A stretch of 64,000 nt of DNA from contig NZ_LT629788.1 of the NCBI RefSeq assembly GCF_900105805.1, positions 5,874,501 through 5,938,500 of the forward strand, given 5' to 3'. Below, in pieces: positions 36,428 to 46,772 of this stretch. Each line of letters starts with the position of its first letter. The first letter of the stretch is position 1. The translations under genes were made by a program, and so were the position numbers. This DNA is from Pseudomonas moraviensis. Its GTDB lineage: Bacteria > Pseudomonadota > Gammaproteobacteria > Pseudomonadales > Pseudomonadaceae. Under the pieces are notes generated by a model that was not told the DNA's origin, did not search any database, and was given only the letters and a program-made list of their open reading frames with translations.

Positions 36428-37480
36428 ATGAGTAAATTCTGGAGCCCGTTCGTCAAGGATCTGGTGCCGTACGTACCGGGCGAACAGCCGAAGCTGACCA
36501 GACTGGTCAAGCTCAACACCAACGAAAACCCCTACGGCCCGTCGCCAAAAGCATTGGCGGCGATGCAAGCCGAGCTCAACGACAATCTGCGCCTGTACCC
36601 GGACCCGAACAGTGATCTGCTGAAAAACGCCGTGGCCGAATACTACGGCGTGCAAACCAGTCAGGTGTTCCTCGGCAACGGTTCGGACGAAGTGCTCGCG
36701 CACATTTTCCACGGTCTGCTGCAACACGATCAGCCGCTGCTCTTCCCGGATATCAGCTACAGCTTCTATCCGGTCTATTGTGGGCTCTATGGAATTGAGT
36801 TCGACGCGGTGCCGCTGGATGCGCAATTCCAGATCAACCCGGCGGACTACGCCAAGCCGAACGGCGGGATCATTTTCCCCAACCCGAACGCCCCGACCGG
36901 CTGCCTGCTGGCGCTGGACGCCGTCGAGCAAATCCTCAAGGCCAGCCCGGATTCGGTGGTCGTGGTGGATGAGGCCTACATCGACTTCGGCGGCGAAACC
37001 GCGATCAGTCTGGTGGACCGCTATCCGAACCTGCTGGTGACACAGACATTGTCCAAGTCCCGCTCGCTGGCCGGTCTGCGTGTCGGTCTGGCGGTAGGGC
37101 ATCCGGATCTGATCGAGGCGCTGGAGCGGATCAAGAACAGCTTCAACTCCTATCCGCTGGATCGTCTGGCGATTGTAGGTGCGGCGGCGGCGTTTGAAGA
37201 TCGCGAATATTTCGACGAGACCTGTCGTCAGGTGATCGAGAGTCGCGATTGGGTCGTTGCGCAATTGCAGGCCAAGGGCTTTGAAGTCCTGCCGTCGGCG
37301 GCCAACTTCATCTTCGCCCGGCACCCGCAGCATGATGCGGCGGGGCTGGCTGCGAAACTGCGCGAGCAGGGCGTGATCGTGCGGCACTTCAAACAGGAGC
37401 GGATTGCGCAGTTCCTGCGGATTTCGATTGGCACGCCGGAGCAGAATCAGGCACTCATCGATGGACTGGGCAACCTCTAA
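36428..37480 (+). CDS. hisC: Histidinol-phosphate aminotransferase
   Basis: A 350-residue PLP enzyme of aminotransferase class I/II. It has NTNENPYGPSPKAL, the DEAYIDFG aspartate block and the Schiff-base lysine K210 in LSKSRSLAGLRVG. Two in-frame ATGs compete (36422, within the hisD stop, and 36428); I use 36428, which gives the usual MSKFWSPFVKDLVPYVPG start. The TonB module is convergent with it. Confidence 0.96.
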   Translation: MSKFWSPFVKDLVPYVPGEQPKLTRLVKLNTNENPYGPSPKALAAMQAELNDNLRLYPDPNSDLLKNAVAEYYGVQTSQVFLGNGSDEVLAHIFHGLLQHDQPLLFPDISYSFYPVYCGLYGIEFDAVPLDAQFQINPADYAKPNGGIIFPNPNAPTGCLLALDAVEQILKASPDSVVVVDEAYIDFGGETAISLVDRYPNLLVTQTLSKSRSLAGLRVGLAVGHPDLIEALERIKNSFNSYPLDRLAIVGAAAAFEDREYFDETCRQVIESRDWVVAQLQAKGFEVLPSAANFIFARHPQHDAAGLAAKLREQGVIVRHFKQERIAQFLRISIGTPEQNQALIDGLGNL

Positions 37481-37485
37481 AAGCA

Positions 37486-37675
37486 AAAAGCCCCTCACCC
37501 TAACCCTCTCCCAAAAGGAGAGGGGACTGATCGGGGGATATTGCTGAGGTACGCCGACCTGAATTTGCTTTACCGAATCCATAATCGACTCGCTCTTTCA
37601 GGTCGATGTATCCCGCAAGATAACTCGGTCGGCTCCCTCTCCCCCGGGAGAGGGCTGGGGTGAGGGGAGCTTTTT
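37486..37675. repeat. Long inverted repeat (CCCTCACCC type) after hisC
   Basis: Arms reading AAGCCCCTCACCCTAACCCTC and their imperfect inverse (near 37634-37675) bracket about 110 nt of lower-GC spacer. The ends carry A and T runs, so the structure can also terminate transcription from both sides. It is a known type of dispersed repeat in pseudomonads (from memory). It overlaps the last base pairs of the convergent DUF4198 gene. Confidence 0.8.
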
Positions 37676-38393
37676 ATTCGTGATGCGGCTCGCCAAGGAA
37701 CGTCAGTGAACTGAACAGCCCTCGACTATCCACATCCACACTGTCCTTCACCGGCACTTCAACCTGCGCCGCAATCACATTCAATCCCTCATTCCTCACC
37801 AGCACCTGCGCACGCCCATCCGTGTCGGTCTCGGTGCTCAGCGTATTCGGCGCGCTGCGATAGTCGCCGTACAACTTCACCCCCGCCGCCGGTTTGCCAT
37901 CGAGCAACACCCGCACCGGCAACGATTTGCCCGGCCCTACCGTCAGCGGATCGACCTCCGGCAGGATCAGCAGTTTGATTTGATCCAGCTTCGGCAACTT
38001 TGCCCCCGGTTGATAAATCGCCAGGCTGTACTTGAACGTTTGTGTGGCCTCGGTGGCGCCGGGCACTTTGCTGCGTCCTTCGTTGATCCACTTCTTGTCC
38101 GCCGTCTGTGACCACATGCCATTGTTCAGCGCTACGGCCATCACTGCCGGCGGCTTCAACGGTTTCAGCCGTGCATGATCAGCCAGGCGCTCGACGCTGA
38201 CCGGGATCATCTTGCCGCCCGCGTCATAAGCCCAGGCACCGCTGATTTTCTGCGCCTTGAAGGCGTTGTCTTCGGCGCCGTGGCCGTAGATCACTTCGAT
38301 ATTGCCGCGCCGTTCCTCTGTCCACAGGCCGTGGGCCGAAACCTGGCCTGCGAACAACGCAGCGATGAGCAGAAGGGGTTTGCCGTAGTGCAT
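37674..38393 (-). CDS. DUF4198-type periplasmic protein linked to TonB receptor
   Basis: A 239-residue exported protein: signal peptide (about 1-20, cleaved after VSA) then HGLWTEERRG, the N-terminal His typical of DUF4198 proteins, which are often found with metal-uptake genes. The C-terminal part looks like a carboxypeptidase-regulatory or Ig-like beta domain (GKPAAGVKLYGDYRS; DGRAQVLVRNEGLNVI). It is 12 nt downstream of the TonB receptor gene and probably in the same transcript. Metal or siderophore handling is inferred from context. Confidence 0.8.
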   Translation of the reverse strand: MHYGKPLLLIAALFAGQVSAHGLWTEERRGNIEVIYGHGAEDNAFKAQKISGAWAYDAGGKMIPVSVERLADHARLKPLKPPAVMAVALNNGMWSQTADKKWINEGRSKVPGATEATQTFKYSLAIYQPGAKLPKLDQIKLLILPEVDPLTVGPGKSLPVRVLLDGKPAAGVKLYGDYRSAPNTLSTETDTDGRAQVLVRNEGLNVIAAQVEVPVKDSVDVDSRGLFSSLTFLGEPHHE

Positions 38394-38405
38394 GGTGACG
38401 TCCTT

Positions 38406-40511
38406 TTACAGGTTGAGTGTCAGGCTGACGGTGAAATTGCGCGGTTCGCCGGGGTTGACCCAGTAGTTGCTGTAGGAGCGCTCGTAGTATTTCTCGTCGA
38501 AGATGTTGTTCAGGTTCAGGCCGACCGTGACGTTCTCGCTGGCCTTGTAGTGCGCGAGCAGGTCGACGGTTTGGTAGGCCGGCAATTCGAAGTCGCTGCC
38601 TGACTCGCCCGAGCGATCGCCGACGTAAGTGAACGCTGCGCCGACGTCTGAACCGCGCAGACGGCCATCCTGAAATTCATACACACCCAGCAGACTGCCG
38701 CTGCGCTTGGCCACGCCGAGGATGCGGCTGCCGGCGGGAATGGTCGCGTCACCCTTGGTCACCTCGGCGTCGATGTAGGCGAAGGCGCCGATGACCCGCA
38801 CCGCGTCGGTCACCTGGCCGCTCAATTGCCAATCGAAACCCCGGCTTCGCGCCTTGCCCATGGCGCGGCTGGTGTCGGTGCCCGGATCGAGGGCGAGGAC
38901 GTTTTCCTTGTCGATGTGAAAGAAGGCGAGGGTGCTGCTCACGCGCTCATCGAACAATTCGTTCTTGATCCCCACTTCGTAACCGACGCCTTCTTCCGGA
39001 TCGAAGGATTTGCCCGAAGCATCCAGCCCGTTGTTCGGTTTGAACGAGGTCGAGGCGTTGGCGAACAGGCCAGTGTTCGGCGTGAGTTGATAGAGCAGGC
39101 CGGCGCGTTGGGTCAGCGCGTCGTGGCGCTGCTGGCTCTTGGCGTTACGGCTGTGGTCGTCGATGCGCTGATCGAAGTGTTCGAAGCGCGCGCCGAGCAT
39201 GCCGCGCAGCTTGTCGGAGAAGATGATCTGGTCCTGCAGGTTCAACGCATGGCTTTCGACGTGTTCGAAGAAGTCAGTGCCCGAGCGCGCACCGTTGGGT
39301 TTTGGCTGGCCGTAGACCGGCTTATAGATGTCGATGGCGTAGGGGCCGCCGGCGACGGTGGTGACGCGTTCGTCCTTGCGGTAATTCTCGTACTCGGTGC
39401 CCACCAGCAATTCATGCTGCCACGGGCCGAGGTCGAACAGACCGCGCAGTTCCAGTTGGGTGATGCTGTCGTGCCAATTCGTATCGCGTTCGCGCAAGCG
39501 GCGGTTGACCGTGTGGCCGTCGGCGTTCAGCGCGCGTTGTTCCGAGGCGTCGCCCCAGAGCTTGCCTTCCTTGTAGTGGCTGGCCAGACGCAGTTTCCAA
39601 TTGTCGTTCAGATGGTGCTCAAGCGTGGCCTGAAGCAGGTTGTTGTGGTTGTCGATGTTGCCGTCGTTGGGTTCGCCCAGGAACGTCGAACGCGATACGC
39701 CGCTCCATTTATTGTTTGGCGCCACCACGCCGCGATCGAACGTCGAGTTGTGACGAACGATTTCGCTTTCCACCAGCAGCGAGGTGTCCGGGTTCAACTG
39801 CCAACTGATCGAGGGCGCGACGAAGACCCGCTGGCTGTCGACGTGATCGCGAAAGCTGTGGTTGTCCTCGACGGCGAGATTGATGCGCGAGAGTACGTCG
39901 CCCTGTTCATCGAGGGGCGTATTGACGTCCAGCGCGGTGCGATAGCGGTCCCAACTACCGGCGCTGGTTTGTAGAGTGGTGAACGCTTGCGGCTGGGGTT
40001 TCTTGGTGACGATGTTCACCGTGCCGCCGGGATCGCCTCGACCGTAGAGGCTGGCGGCCGGGCCTTTGAGCACTTCGATGCGTTCGATGTTCGCCGCATC
40101 CGGCGTGCTCGGGTAGCCGCGATTGGCGCTGAAGCCATCCTTGTAGAACTCGGACGTGGTGAAGCCGCGCACGCTGTATTCGTACAGGGTCAGGCCGCCG
40201 AAGTTGTTCTGTTTCGATACCCCGCCAGCGAAATCCAGCGCGCGTTCAACGCTGGCGCTGCCCAGATCCGAAAGCACGCTGGCCGGGACTACGCTGATGG
40301 CTTGCGGGATATCGCGAATCGCCGTGTCGGTTTTGGTCGCACTGGCGGAGCGAGTCGCGCGATAGCCGCTGACCGGGCCGGTAGGAGATTCATAGTCGGA
40401 GGTGACGCTGATGGCTTCGAGCTCAACGGGCTGCGGTTCATCGGCGAAGGCGGGATCGCAGAGCAAACCCAGGGTCAGGCCCAGCAGCGAAGCCTTTTTT
40501 CGAGACGACAT
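38406..40511 (-). CDS. TonB-dependent siderophore/metal receptor
   Basis: A 701-residue outer-membrane receptor: signal peptide (cleaved near AFA/DEPQ), TonB-box-like stretch LEAISVTSD, plug domain (IRDIPQAISVVPASVL; LKGPAASLYGRGDPGG) and a 22-strand barrel ending in NFTVSLTLNL, with FDEKYYERSY near the end. Siderophore-receptor architecture (TIGR01783-like). Start at 40511 gives a proper signal peptide; a TTG at 40526 is an alternative. A 39-bp palindrome abuts the start. The ligand is unknown. Confidence 0.9.
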   Translation of the reverse strand: MSSRKKASLLGLTLGLLCDPAFADEPQPVELEAISVTSDYESPTGPVSGYRATRSASATKTDTAIRDIPQAISVVPASVLSDLGSASVERALDFAGGVSKQNNFGGLTLYEYSVRGFTTSEFYKDGFSANRGYPSTPDAANIERIEVLKGPAASLYGRGDPGGTVNIVTKKPQPQAFTTLQTSAGSWDRYRTALDVNTPLDEQGDVLSRINLAVEDNHSFRDHVDSQRVFVAPSISWQLNPDTSLLVESEIVRHNSTFDRGVVAPNNKWSGVSRSTFLGEPNDGNIDNHNNLLQATLEHHLNDNWKLRLASHYKEGKLWGDASEQRALNADGHTVNRRLRERDTNWHDSITQLELRGLFDLGPWQHELLVGTEYENYRKDERVTTVAGGPYAIDIYKPVYGQPKPNGARSGTDFFEHVESHALNLQDQIIFSDKLRGMLGARFEHFDQRIDDHSRNAKSQQRHDALTQRAGLLYQLTPNTGLFANASTSFKPNNGLDASGKSFDPEEGVGYEVGIKNELFDERVSSTLAFFHIDKENVLALDPGTDTSRAMGKARSRGFDWQLSGQVTDAVRVIGAFAYIDAEVTKGDATIPAGSRILGVAKRSGSLLGVYEFQDGRLRGSDVGAAFTYVGDRSGESGSDFELPAYQTVDLLAHYKASENVTVGLNLNNIFDEKYYERSYSNYWVNPGEPRNFTVSLTLNL

Positions 40512-40550
40512 GTTATGTTGTTCCAATTGTCAGAATTGAAACAATATAAC
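40512..40550. promoter_or_regulatory. 39-bp palindromic operator candidate at the TonB-receptor start
   Basis: Arms GTTATGTTGTTCCAATT and AATTGAAACAATATAAC match at 15 of 17 positions around a 5-nt centre. The block ends exactly at the receptor's ATG on the minus strand and spans the ribosome-site region. AT-rich in a GC-rich surround. It does not match a Fur or Zur box that I recognise. Confidence 0.6.
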
Positions 40551-40599
40551 ATGCCCGTTGAGAATGTCTGTTATTCGCGCCGCTGGCGCGAAAACATTT

Positions 40600-41757
<1,158 letters not shown>

Positions 41758-41861
41758 TAAGCACGTTCCTGGAAAGGTTGCAGGCGAGGTCAGACCGCCC
41801 ATAATGTCGCGCATTATACGAGGCCGCGCGTGCCTCTGAACGGGATATTTAGGAGTCTTTC

Positions 41862-42620
41862 ATGGCCGTTGCCCTCAGCACCCTCGTCGAAGAAGCCGAC
41901 CGTTACCTGACCAGTGCGAAAATTGCCGACTATTGCCCCAATGGATTGCAGGTCGAAGGCCGCCCGCAGGTGATGCGCATCGTCAGTGGCGTCACCGCCA
42001 GCCAGGCTTTACTGGACGCCGCCGTCGAAGCCGAGGCCGATCTGATCCTGGTCCACCACGGTTATTTCTGGAAAGGCGAAAACCCCTGCGTCACCGGCAT
42101 GAAACAGCGCCGCTTGAAGACCTTGCTCAAGCACGACATCAGTCTGCTGGCGTATCACCTGCCGCTGGATCTGCACCCGGACGTCGGCAACAACGTGCAA
42201 CTGGCGCGTCAGCTCGACATCACTGTCGAAGGGCCGTTGGACCCGAGCAACCCGAAAGTCGTGGGTCTGGTCGGTTCGCTGAATGAGCCGATGACTGCCC
42301 GGGATTTCGCGCGCAAGGTGCAGGAAGTCATGGGCCGCGAGCCACTGCTGATCGAAGGCAGCGGTATGATCCGCCGCGTCGGCTGGTGCACCGGTGGCGG
42401 CCAGGGTTATATCGATCAGGGCGTGGCGGCGGGGGTCGACCTGTTCATCAGTGGCGAGGCCTCCGAGCAGACGTTTCACAGCGCGCGGGAAAACGACATC
42501 AGCTTCATCGCCGCCGGCCATCACGCCACCGAACGCTATGGCGTGCAGGCGCTGGGCGATTATCTGGCGAAGCGCTTTGCCCTTGAGCACATCTTCATCG
42601 ACATCCCGAACCCTATCTGA
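41862..42620 (+). CDS. Nif3-like dinuclear metal centre protein (YbgI family)
   Basis: A 252-residue Nif3/YbgI protein. Metal-binding motifs: DLILVHHGYFW (paired His), an acidic DLHPDVGNN segment, and SFIAAGHHATERYG near the C-terminus. The family forms hexameric toroids and is listed as a GTP-cyclohydrolase-type-1-like fold, but no certain reaction is known. It is divergent from algW and precedes the cys genes, as in P. aeruginosa (from memory). Confidence 0.93.
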   Translation: MAVALSTLVEEADRYLTSAKIADYCPNGLQVEGRPQVMRIVSGVTASQALLDAAVEAEADLILVHHGYFWKGENPCVTGMKQRRLKTLLKHDISLLAYHLPLDLHPDVGNNVQLARQLDITVEGPLDPSNPKVVGLVGSLNEPMTARDFARKVQEVMGREPLLIEGSGMIRRVGWCTGGGQGYIDQGVAAGVDLFISGEASEQTFHSARENDISFIAAGHHATERYGVQALGDYLAKRFALEHIFIDIPNPI

Positions 42621-42637
42621 CACACCGCGTTTCCCCT

Positions 42638-42725
42638 GTAGGAGTGAGCCTGCTCGCGATAGCTTTGTCATATCCAACATAGCTGTGACTGATTCACCGC
42701 TATCGCGAGCAGGCTCACTCCTACA
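42638..42725. repeat. REP/BIME inverted repeat
   Basis: Inverted copies of the GTAGGAGTGAGCCTGCTCGCG unit lie between the Nif3-like gene and cysD. Same class as 1174-1260. The remaining ~140 nt before cysD shows no ORF and should hold the cysD promoter. Confidence 0.9.
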
Positions 42726-42869
42726 GGGGGCTTTGCGCCCAAACGAGTGGGCATATTCATATACCCTTTCGATCTAGTTGGCGTCCTGATTAGAAGAGGT
42801 CGCTGTGCTAGGATTCCCCGCTCGAACACGGCCCGCTGGCCGTTCATAAGAAAGCTTTCGTGAGTAGCC

Positions 42870-43787
42870 ATGGTCGACAAACTGACGCATCTGAAACAGC
42901 TGGAGGCGGAAAGCATCCACATCATCCGCGAGGTGGCCGCCGAGTTCGATAACCCGGTGATGCTGTACTCCATCGGTAAAGACTCCGCCGTGATGCTGCA
43001 CCTGGCACGCAAGGCGTTCTTCCCGGGCAAACTGCCGTTTCCGGTGATGCACGTCGACACCCGCTGGAAATTCCAGGAGATGTACAAGTTCCGCGACAAG
43101 ATGGTCGAAGAACTGGGCCTGGACCTGATCACCCACATCAACCCCGATGGCGTGGCGCAGAACATCAACCCGTTCACCCACGGCAGCGCCAAGCACACCG
43201 ACATCATGAAAACCGAAGGCCTGAAGCAGGCACTCGACAAGCATGGTTTCGACGCAGCCTTCGGCGGTGCCCGTCGCGATGAAGAGAAGTCCCGCGCTAA
43301 AGAGCGCGTGTACTCGTTCCGCGACAGCAAGCACCGCTGGGACCCGAAAAACCAGCGTCCCGAACTGTGGAACGTCTACAACGGCAAGGTCAACAAGGGC
43401 GAATCCATCCGTGTATTCCCGTTGTCGAACTGGACCGAGCTGGACATCTGGCAGTACATCTACCTCGAAGGCATCCCGATCGTGCCGCTGTATTTTGCCG
43501 CCGAACGCGAAGTGATCGAGAAGAACGGCACGCTGATCATGATCGACGACGAGCGCATCCTTGAACACCTGTCCGACGAAGACAAAGCGCGCATCGTGAA
43601 AAAGAAAGTGCGGTTCCGCACCCTGGGCTGCTACCCGTTGACGGGCGCGGTGGAGTCCGAGGCCGAAAGCCTCACGGACATCATTCAGGAAATGCTCCTG
43701 ACGCGAACTTCCGAGCGCCAGGGCCGGGTCATCGACCACGATGGCGCAGGCTCGATGGAAGACAAAAAACGTCAGGGTTATTTCTAA
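42870..43787 (+). CDS. cysD: Sulfate adenylyltransferase subunit 2
   Basis: A 305-residue PAPS-reductase-like ATP pyrophosphatase, the catalytic subunit that makes adenosine phosphosulfate from sulfate and ATP. The PP-loop is SIGKDSAVMLHL (near residue 35); FGGARRDEEKSRAKER and LGCYPLTGAVES are also conserved. It works with CysN, encoded 9 nt downstream. Confidence 0.98.
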   Translation: MVDKLTHLKQLEAESIHIIREVAAEFDNPVMLYSIGKDSAVMLHLARKAFFPGKLPFPVMHVDTRWKFQEMYKFRDKMVEELGLDLITHINPDGVAQNINPFTHGSAKHTDIMKTEGLKQALDKHGFDAAFGGARRDEEKSRAKERVYSFRDSKHRWDPKNQRPELWNVYNGKVNKGESIRVFPLSNWTELDIWQYIYLEGIPIVPLYFAAEREVIEKNGTLIMIDDERILEHLSDEDKARIVKKKVRFRTLGCYPLTGAVESEAESLTDIIQEMLLTRTSERQGRVIDHDGAGSMEDKKRQGYF

Positions 43788-43796
43788 GGGGTTGTC

Positions 43797-45695
43797 ATGT
43801 CGCACGCATCTGATTTGATCAGCGAGGACATCCTCGCCTACCTGGGCCAGCACGAACGTAAAGAGCTGCTGCGCTTTTTGACCTGCGGTAACGTCGACGA
43901 CGGCAAGAGCACCCTGATCGGGCGCCTGCTGCACGACTCGAAGATGATCTACGAGGATCACCTCGAAGCGATCACCCGCGATTCGAAAAAATCCGGGACT
44001 ACCGGTGACGACATCGACCTGGCGTTGCTGGTCGACGGTCTGCAGGCCGAGCGTGAGCAAGGCATCACCATTGATGTGGCCTACCGCTATTTCTCTACCG
44101 CCAAGCGCAAATTCATCATCGCCGACACCCCCGGCCATGAGCAGTACACCCGCAACATGGCCACCGGTGCATCCACCTGTGACCTGGCGATCATTCTGGT
44201 CGATGCCCGTTACGGCGTGCAGACCCAGACCCGTCGCCACAGCTTCATCGCTTCGTTGCTGGGCATCAAACACATCGTCGTCGCCATCAACAAGATGGAC
44301 CTGAAGGACTTCGATGAAGGCGTGTTCGAGTCGATCAAGGCCGATTACCTGAAGTTCGCCGAAGGCTTGAAGATGAAGCCGACCAGCATGCACTTCGTGC
44401 CGATGTCTGCCCTCAAGGGCGACAACGTGGTGAACAAGTCCGAGCGCTCGCCGTGGTACACCGGCCAGTCGCTGATGGAAATTCTCGAGACCGTGGAAGT
44501 GGCGGGCGATCGCAATTTCACCGACCTGCGTTTCCCGGTGCAGTACGTCAACCGTCCGAACCTGAACTTCCGTGGTTTCGCCGGCACTCTGGCCAGCGGC
44601 ATCGTGCACAAGGGCGACGAAGTCGTGGTGCTGCCGTCCGGCAAGAGCAGCCGGGTGAAGTCCATCGTCACGTTCGAAGGTGAGCTGGAACACGCAGGTC
44701 CCGGTCAGGCGGTGACGCTGACCATGGAAGACGAAATCGACATCTCCCGTGGCGACCTGCTGGTGCATGCCGACAACGTGCCGCCGGTCACCGACAGCTT
44801 CGAAGCGATGCTGGTGTGGATGGCTGAAGAGCCGATGCTGCCGGGCAAGAAATACGACATCAAACGCGCCACCAGTTACGTGCCGGGCTCGATTGCCAGC
44901 ATCGTCAACAAGGTCGACGTCAACACTTTGGAAGAAGGCCCGGCGAGCGCGTTGCAGCTCAACGAAATCGGCAAGGTGAAGATCGCACTCGATGCACCGA
45001 TCGCCCTCGACGGTTACGAAAGCAACCGCACCACCGGCGCATTCATTGTCATCGATCGCCTGACCAACGGCACCGTTGGCGCCGGCATGATCGTCGCTCA
45101 GCCAGTGGCTCATGGCACCGCCACGCACCACGGCAAACTGGCTCACGTGGCAACTGAAGAACGTGCCCAGCGTTTCGGCCAGCAACCGGCCACCGTGCTG
45201 TTCAGCGGCCTGTCCGGTGCGGGTAAAAGCACCCTGGCGTATGCGGTCGAGCGCAAGCTGTTCGACATGGGCCGTGCGGTGTTTGTACTGGATGGCCAGA
45301 ACCTGCGTCACGATCTGAACAAAGGTCTGCCACAGGATCGCGCCGGTCGCACCGAGAACTGGCGTCGTGCTGCACACGTGGCGCGTCAGTTCAACGAAGC
45401 GGGCCTGCTGACATTGGCCGCCTTCGTTGCGCCGAGCGCCGAAGGTCGCGAGCAGGCCAAGGAACTGATCGGCAAGGATCGCTTGCTGACGGTTTACGTG
45501 CAGGCCTCGCCAACCGTATGCGCCGAACGTGATCCGCAAGGTCTGTATGCCGCTGGCGGCGACAATATCCCTGGCGAATCCTTCCCCTACGACGTGCCGC
45601 TCAACGCCGACCTGGTGATCGATACGCAGTCGCTGAGTCTGGAAGAAAGCGTCAAGCAAGTGCTGGAGCTGTTGCGTCAGCGTGGCGCCATATAA
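43797..45695 (+). CDS. cysNC: Fused sulfate adenylyltransferase GTPase subunit / APS kinase CysNC
   Basis: A 632-residue fusion. Residues 1-440 are CysN, an EF-Tu-like GTPase: G1 GNVDDGKST, G3 DTPGHEQYTR, G4 NKMD. From about residue 460 comes APS kinase, with its own P-loop GLSGAGKST near 470 and AGRTENWRRAAHVARQF. GTP hydrolysis drives APS synthesis and the kinase makes PAPS. Fusion is normal for pseudomonads. A strong terminator follows. Confidence 0.97.
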   Translation: MSHASDLISEDILAYLGQHERKELLRFLTCGNVDDGKSTLIGRLLHDSKMIYEDHLEAITRDSKKSGTTGDDIDLALLVDGLQAEREQGITIDVAYRYFSTAKRKFIIADTPGHEQYTRNMATGASTCDLAIILVDARYGVQTQTRRHSFIASLLGIKHIVVAINKMDLKDFDEGVFESIKADYLKFAEGLKMKPTSMHFVPMSALKGDNVVNKSERSPWYTGQSLMEILETVEVAGDRNFTDLRFPVQYVNRPNLNFRGFAGTLASGIVHKGDEVVVLPSGKSSRVKSIVTFEGELEHAGPGQAVTLTMEDEIDISRGDLLVHADNVPPVTDSFEAMLVWMAEEPMLPGKKYDIKRATSYVPGSIASIVNKVDVNTLEEGPASALQLNEIGKVKIALDAPIALDGYESNRTTGAFIVIDRLTNGTVGAGMIVAQPVAHGTATHHGKLAHVATEERAQRFGQQPATVLFSGLSGAGKSTLAYAVERKLFDMGRAVFVLDGQNLRHDLNKGLPQDRAGRTENWRRAAHVARQFNEAGLLTLAAFVAPSAEGREQAKELIGKDRLLTVYVQASPTVCAERDPQGLYAAGGDNIPGESFPYDVPLNADLVIDTQSLSLEESVKQVLELLRQRGAI

Positions 45696-45710
45696 GCGTT
45701 AGCGCCAAAT

Positions 45711-45751
45711 AAAAAGCCCGCCGATGAGCAATCATCGGCGGGCTTTTTTAT
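45711..45751. terminator. Bidirectional terminator after cysNC
   Basis: A perfect stem AAGCCCGCCGATGA / TCATCGGCGGGCTT with a short loop and flanking A and T runs, between convergent cysNC and the acyltransferase. Confidence 0.95.
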
Positions 45752-45770
45752 TCGGGCCAGCTCGGTCAAT

Positions 45771-45860
45771 TGTAGGAGTGAGCCTGCTCGCGATAGCGGT
45801 GTGTCATTCAACAATGGTGGCGGCTGATCCACCGCTATCGCGAGCAGGCTCACTCCTACA
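45771..45860. repeat. REP/BIME inverted repeat
   Basis: Inverted copies of the GTAGGAGTGAGCCTGCTCGCG unit, between convergent genes. It ends 7 nt from the acyltransferase stop. Confidence 0.9.
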
Positions 45861-45866
45861 GGCGGC

Positions 45867-46772
45867 TCAGTGTTTGGGCGGATACTCGCGGTGCATCTGC
45901 TCCAGCAGCGCATCCTTGTCCAGCCACAGCTGATTGATCCAGCCCTGAAACTGCAAACGGTACTCGCCGTCCTGGTCGTAGTTCTTGCCGATGAAGGCCG
46001 GCGGGATTTTGATTTCTTCAAAATGCACCACCACATCGCGCACGTTGCCGCAGAGCAAATCCCAGAACCCCGGTCGTCCGGCCGGGTAATGAATCGTCAC
46101 ATTGACGATCGACTCCAGCTGTTCGCCCATCGCATCGAGCACAAAGGCGATCCCGCCAGCCTTGGGCTTGAGCAAATACTTGAACGGCGACTGCTGTTGC
46201 GCATGCTTGCCTTCGGTAAAGCGTGTGCCTTCGACGAAGTTGAAAATCCCCACCGGGTTATGCCGGAATTTTGCGCAGGTCTTGCGCGTGGTCTCCAGGT
46301 CCTTGCCTTTCTTCTCCGGATGCTTTTCCAGATACGCCTTGGAGTAACGCTTCATGAACGGAAAGCCCAGCGCCCACCAGGCCAGACCGATCACCGGCAC
46401 CCAGATCAGCTCCTGCTTGAGGAAAAACTTCAGCGGCTGAATCTTGCGGTTGAGCACGTATTGCAGGACCAGAATATCCACCCAGCTCTGGTGGTTGCTG
46501 GTGATCAGGTACGAGTGCTGATAGTCGAGACCCTGCAGGCCGCTGAGGTGCCAGCGGGTGCGCCGTACCAGGTTCATCCAGCCCTTGTTGTTGCTGATCC
46601 ACGCCTCGTGGGTGTGGCTCATCAGCCAACCGGCAATGCGCTGGGTAACGGCAAACGGCAGGGCCTTGACCAGCGCCACGCAGAACAGGAACGAGCAGAG
46701 CAGAATCGTGTTGAGCGCCAACAGCAGCGAGGCGATCACGCCGCGCACGGGTGCGGGTAGAAAATCCAGCAT
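45867..46772 (-). CDS. Lysophospholipid acyltransferase (YihG-like)
   Basis: A 301-residue PlsC/LPLAT-family membrane enzyme. Motif I is NHQSWVDIL (NHx4D) and motif III is FVEGTRF; two N-terminal hydrophobic segments are present. Such enzymes acylate lysophosphatidic acid or related lipids; YihG is the closest sub-family I recognise, but the acceptor lipid is unknown. It starts where pta ends, so it is likely in the same transcript. Confidence 0.9.
   Translation of the reverse strand: MLDFLPAPVRGVIASLLLALNTILLCSFLFCVALVKALPFAVTQRIAGWLMSHTHEAWISNNKGWMNLVRRTRWHLSGLQGLDYQHSYLITSNHQSWVDILVLQYVLNRKIQPLKFFLKQELIWVPVIGLAWWALGFPFMKRYSKAYLEKHPEKKGKDLETTRKTCAKFRHNPVGIFNFVEGTRFTEGKHAQQQSPFKYLLKPKAGGIAFVLDAMGEQLESIVNVTIHYPAGRPGFWDLLCGNVRDVVVHFEEIKIPPAFIGKNYDQDGEYRLQFQGWINQLWLDKDALLEQMHREYPPKH

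Noticed and set aside
42774..45659. A 961-codon open frame antisense to cysD and cysNC
   Set aside because: It mirrors strongly conserved sulfate-activation genes; long antisense frames are common in high-GC DNA. No family motif.
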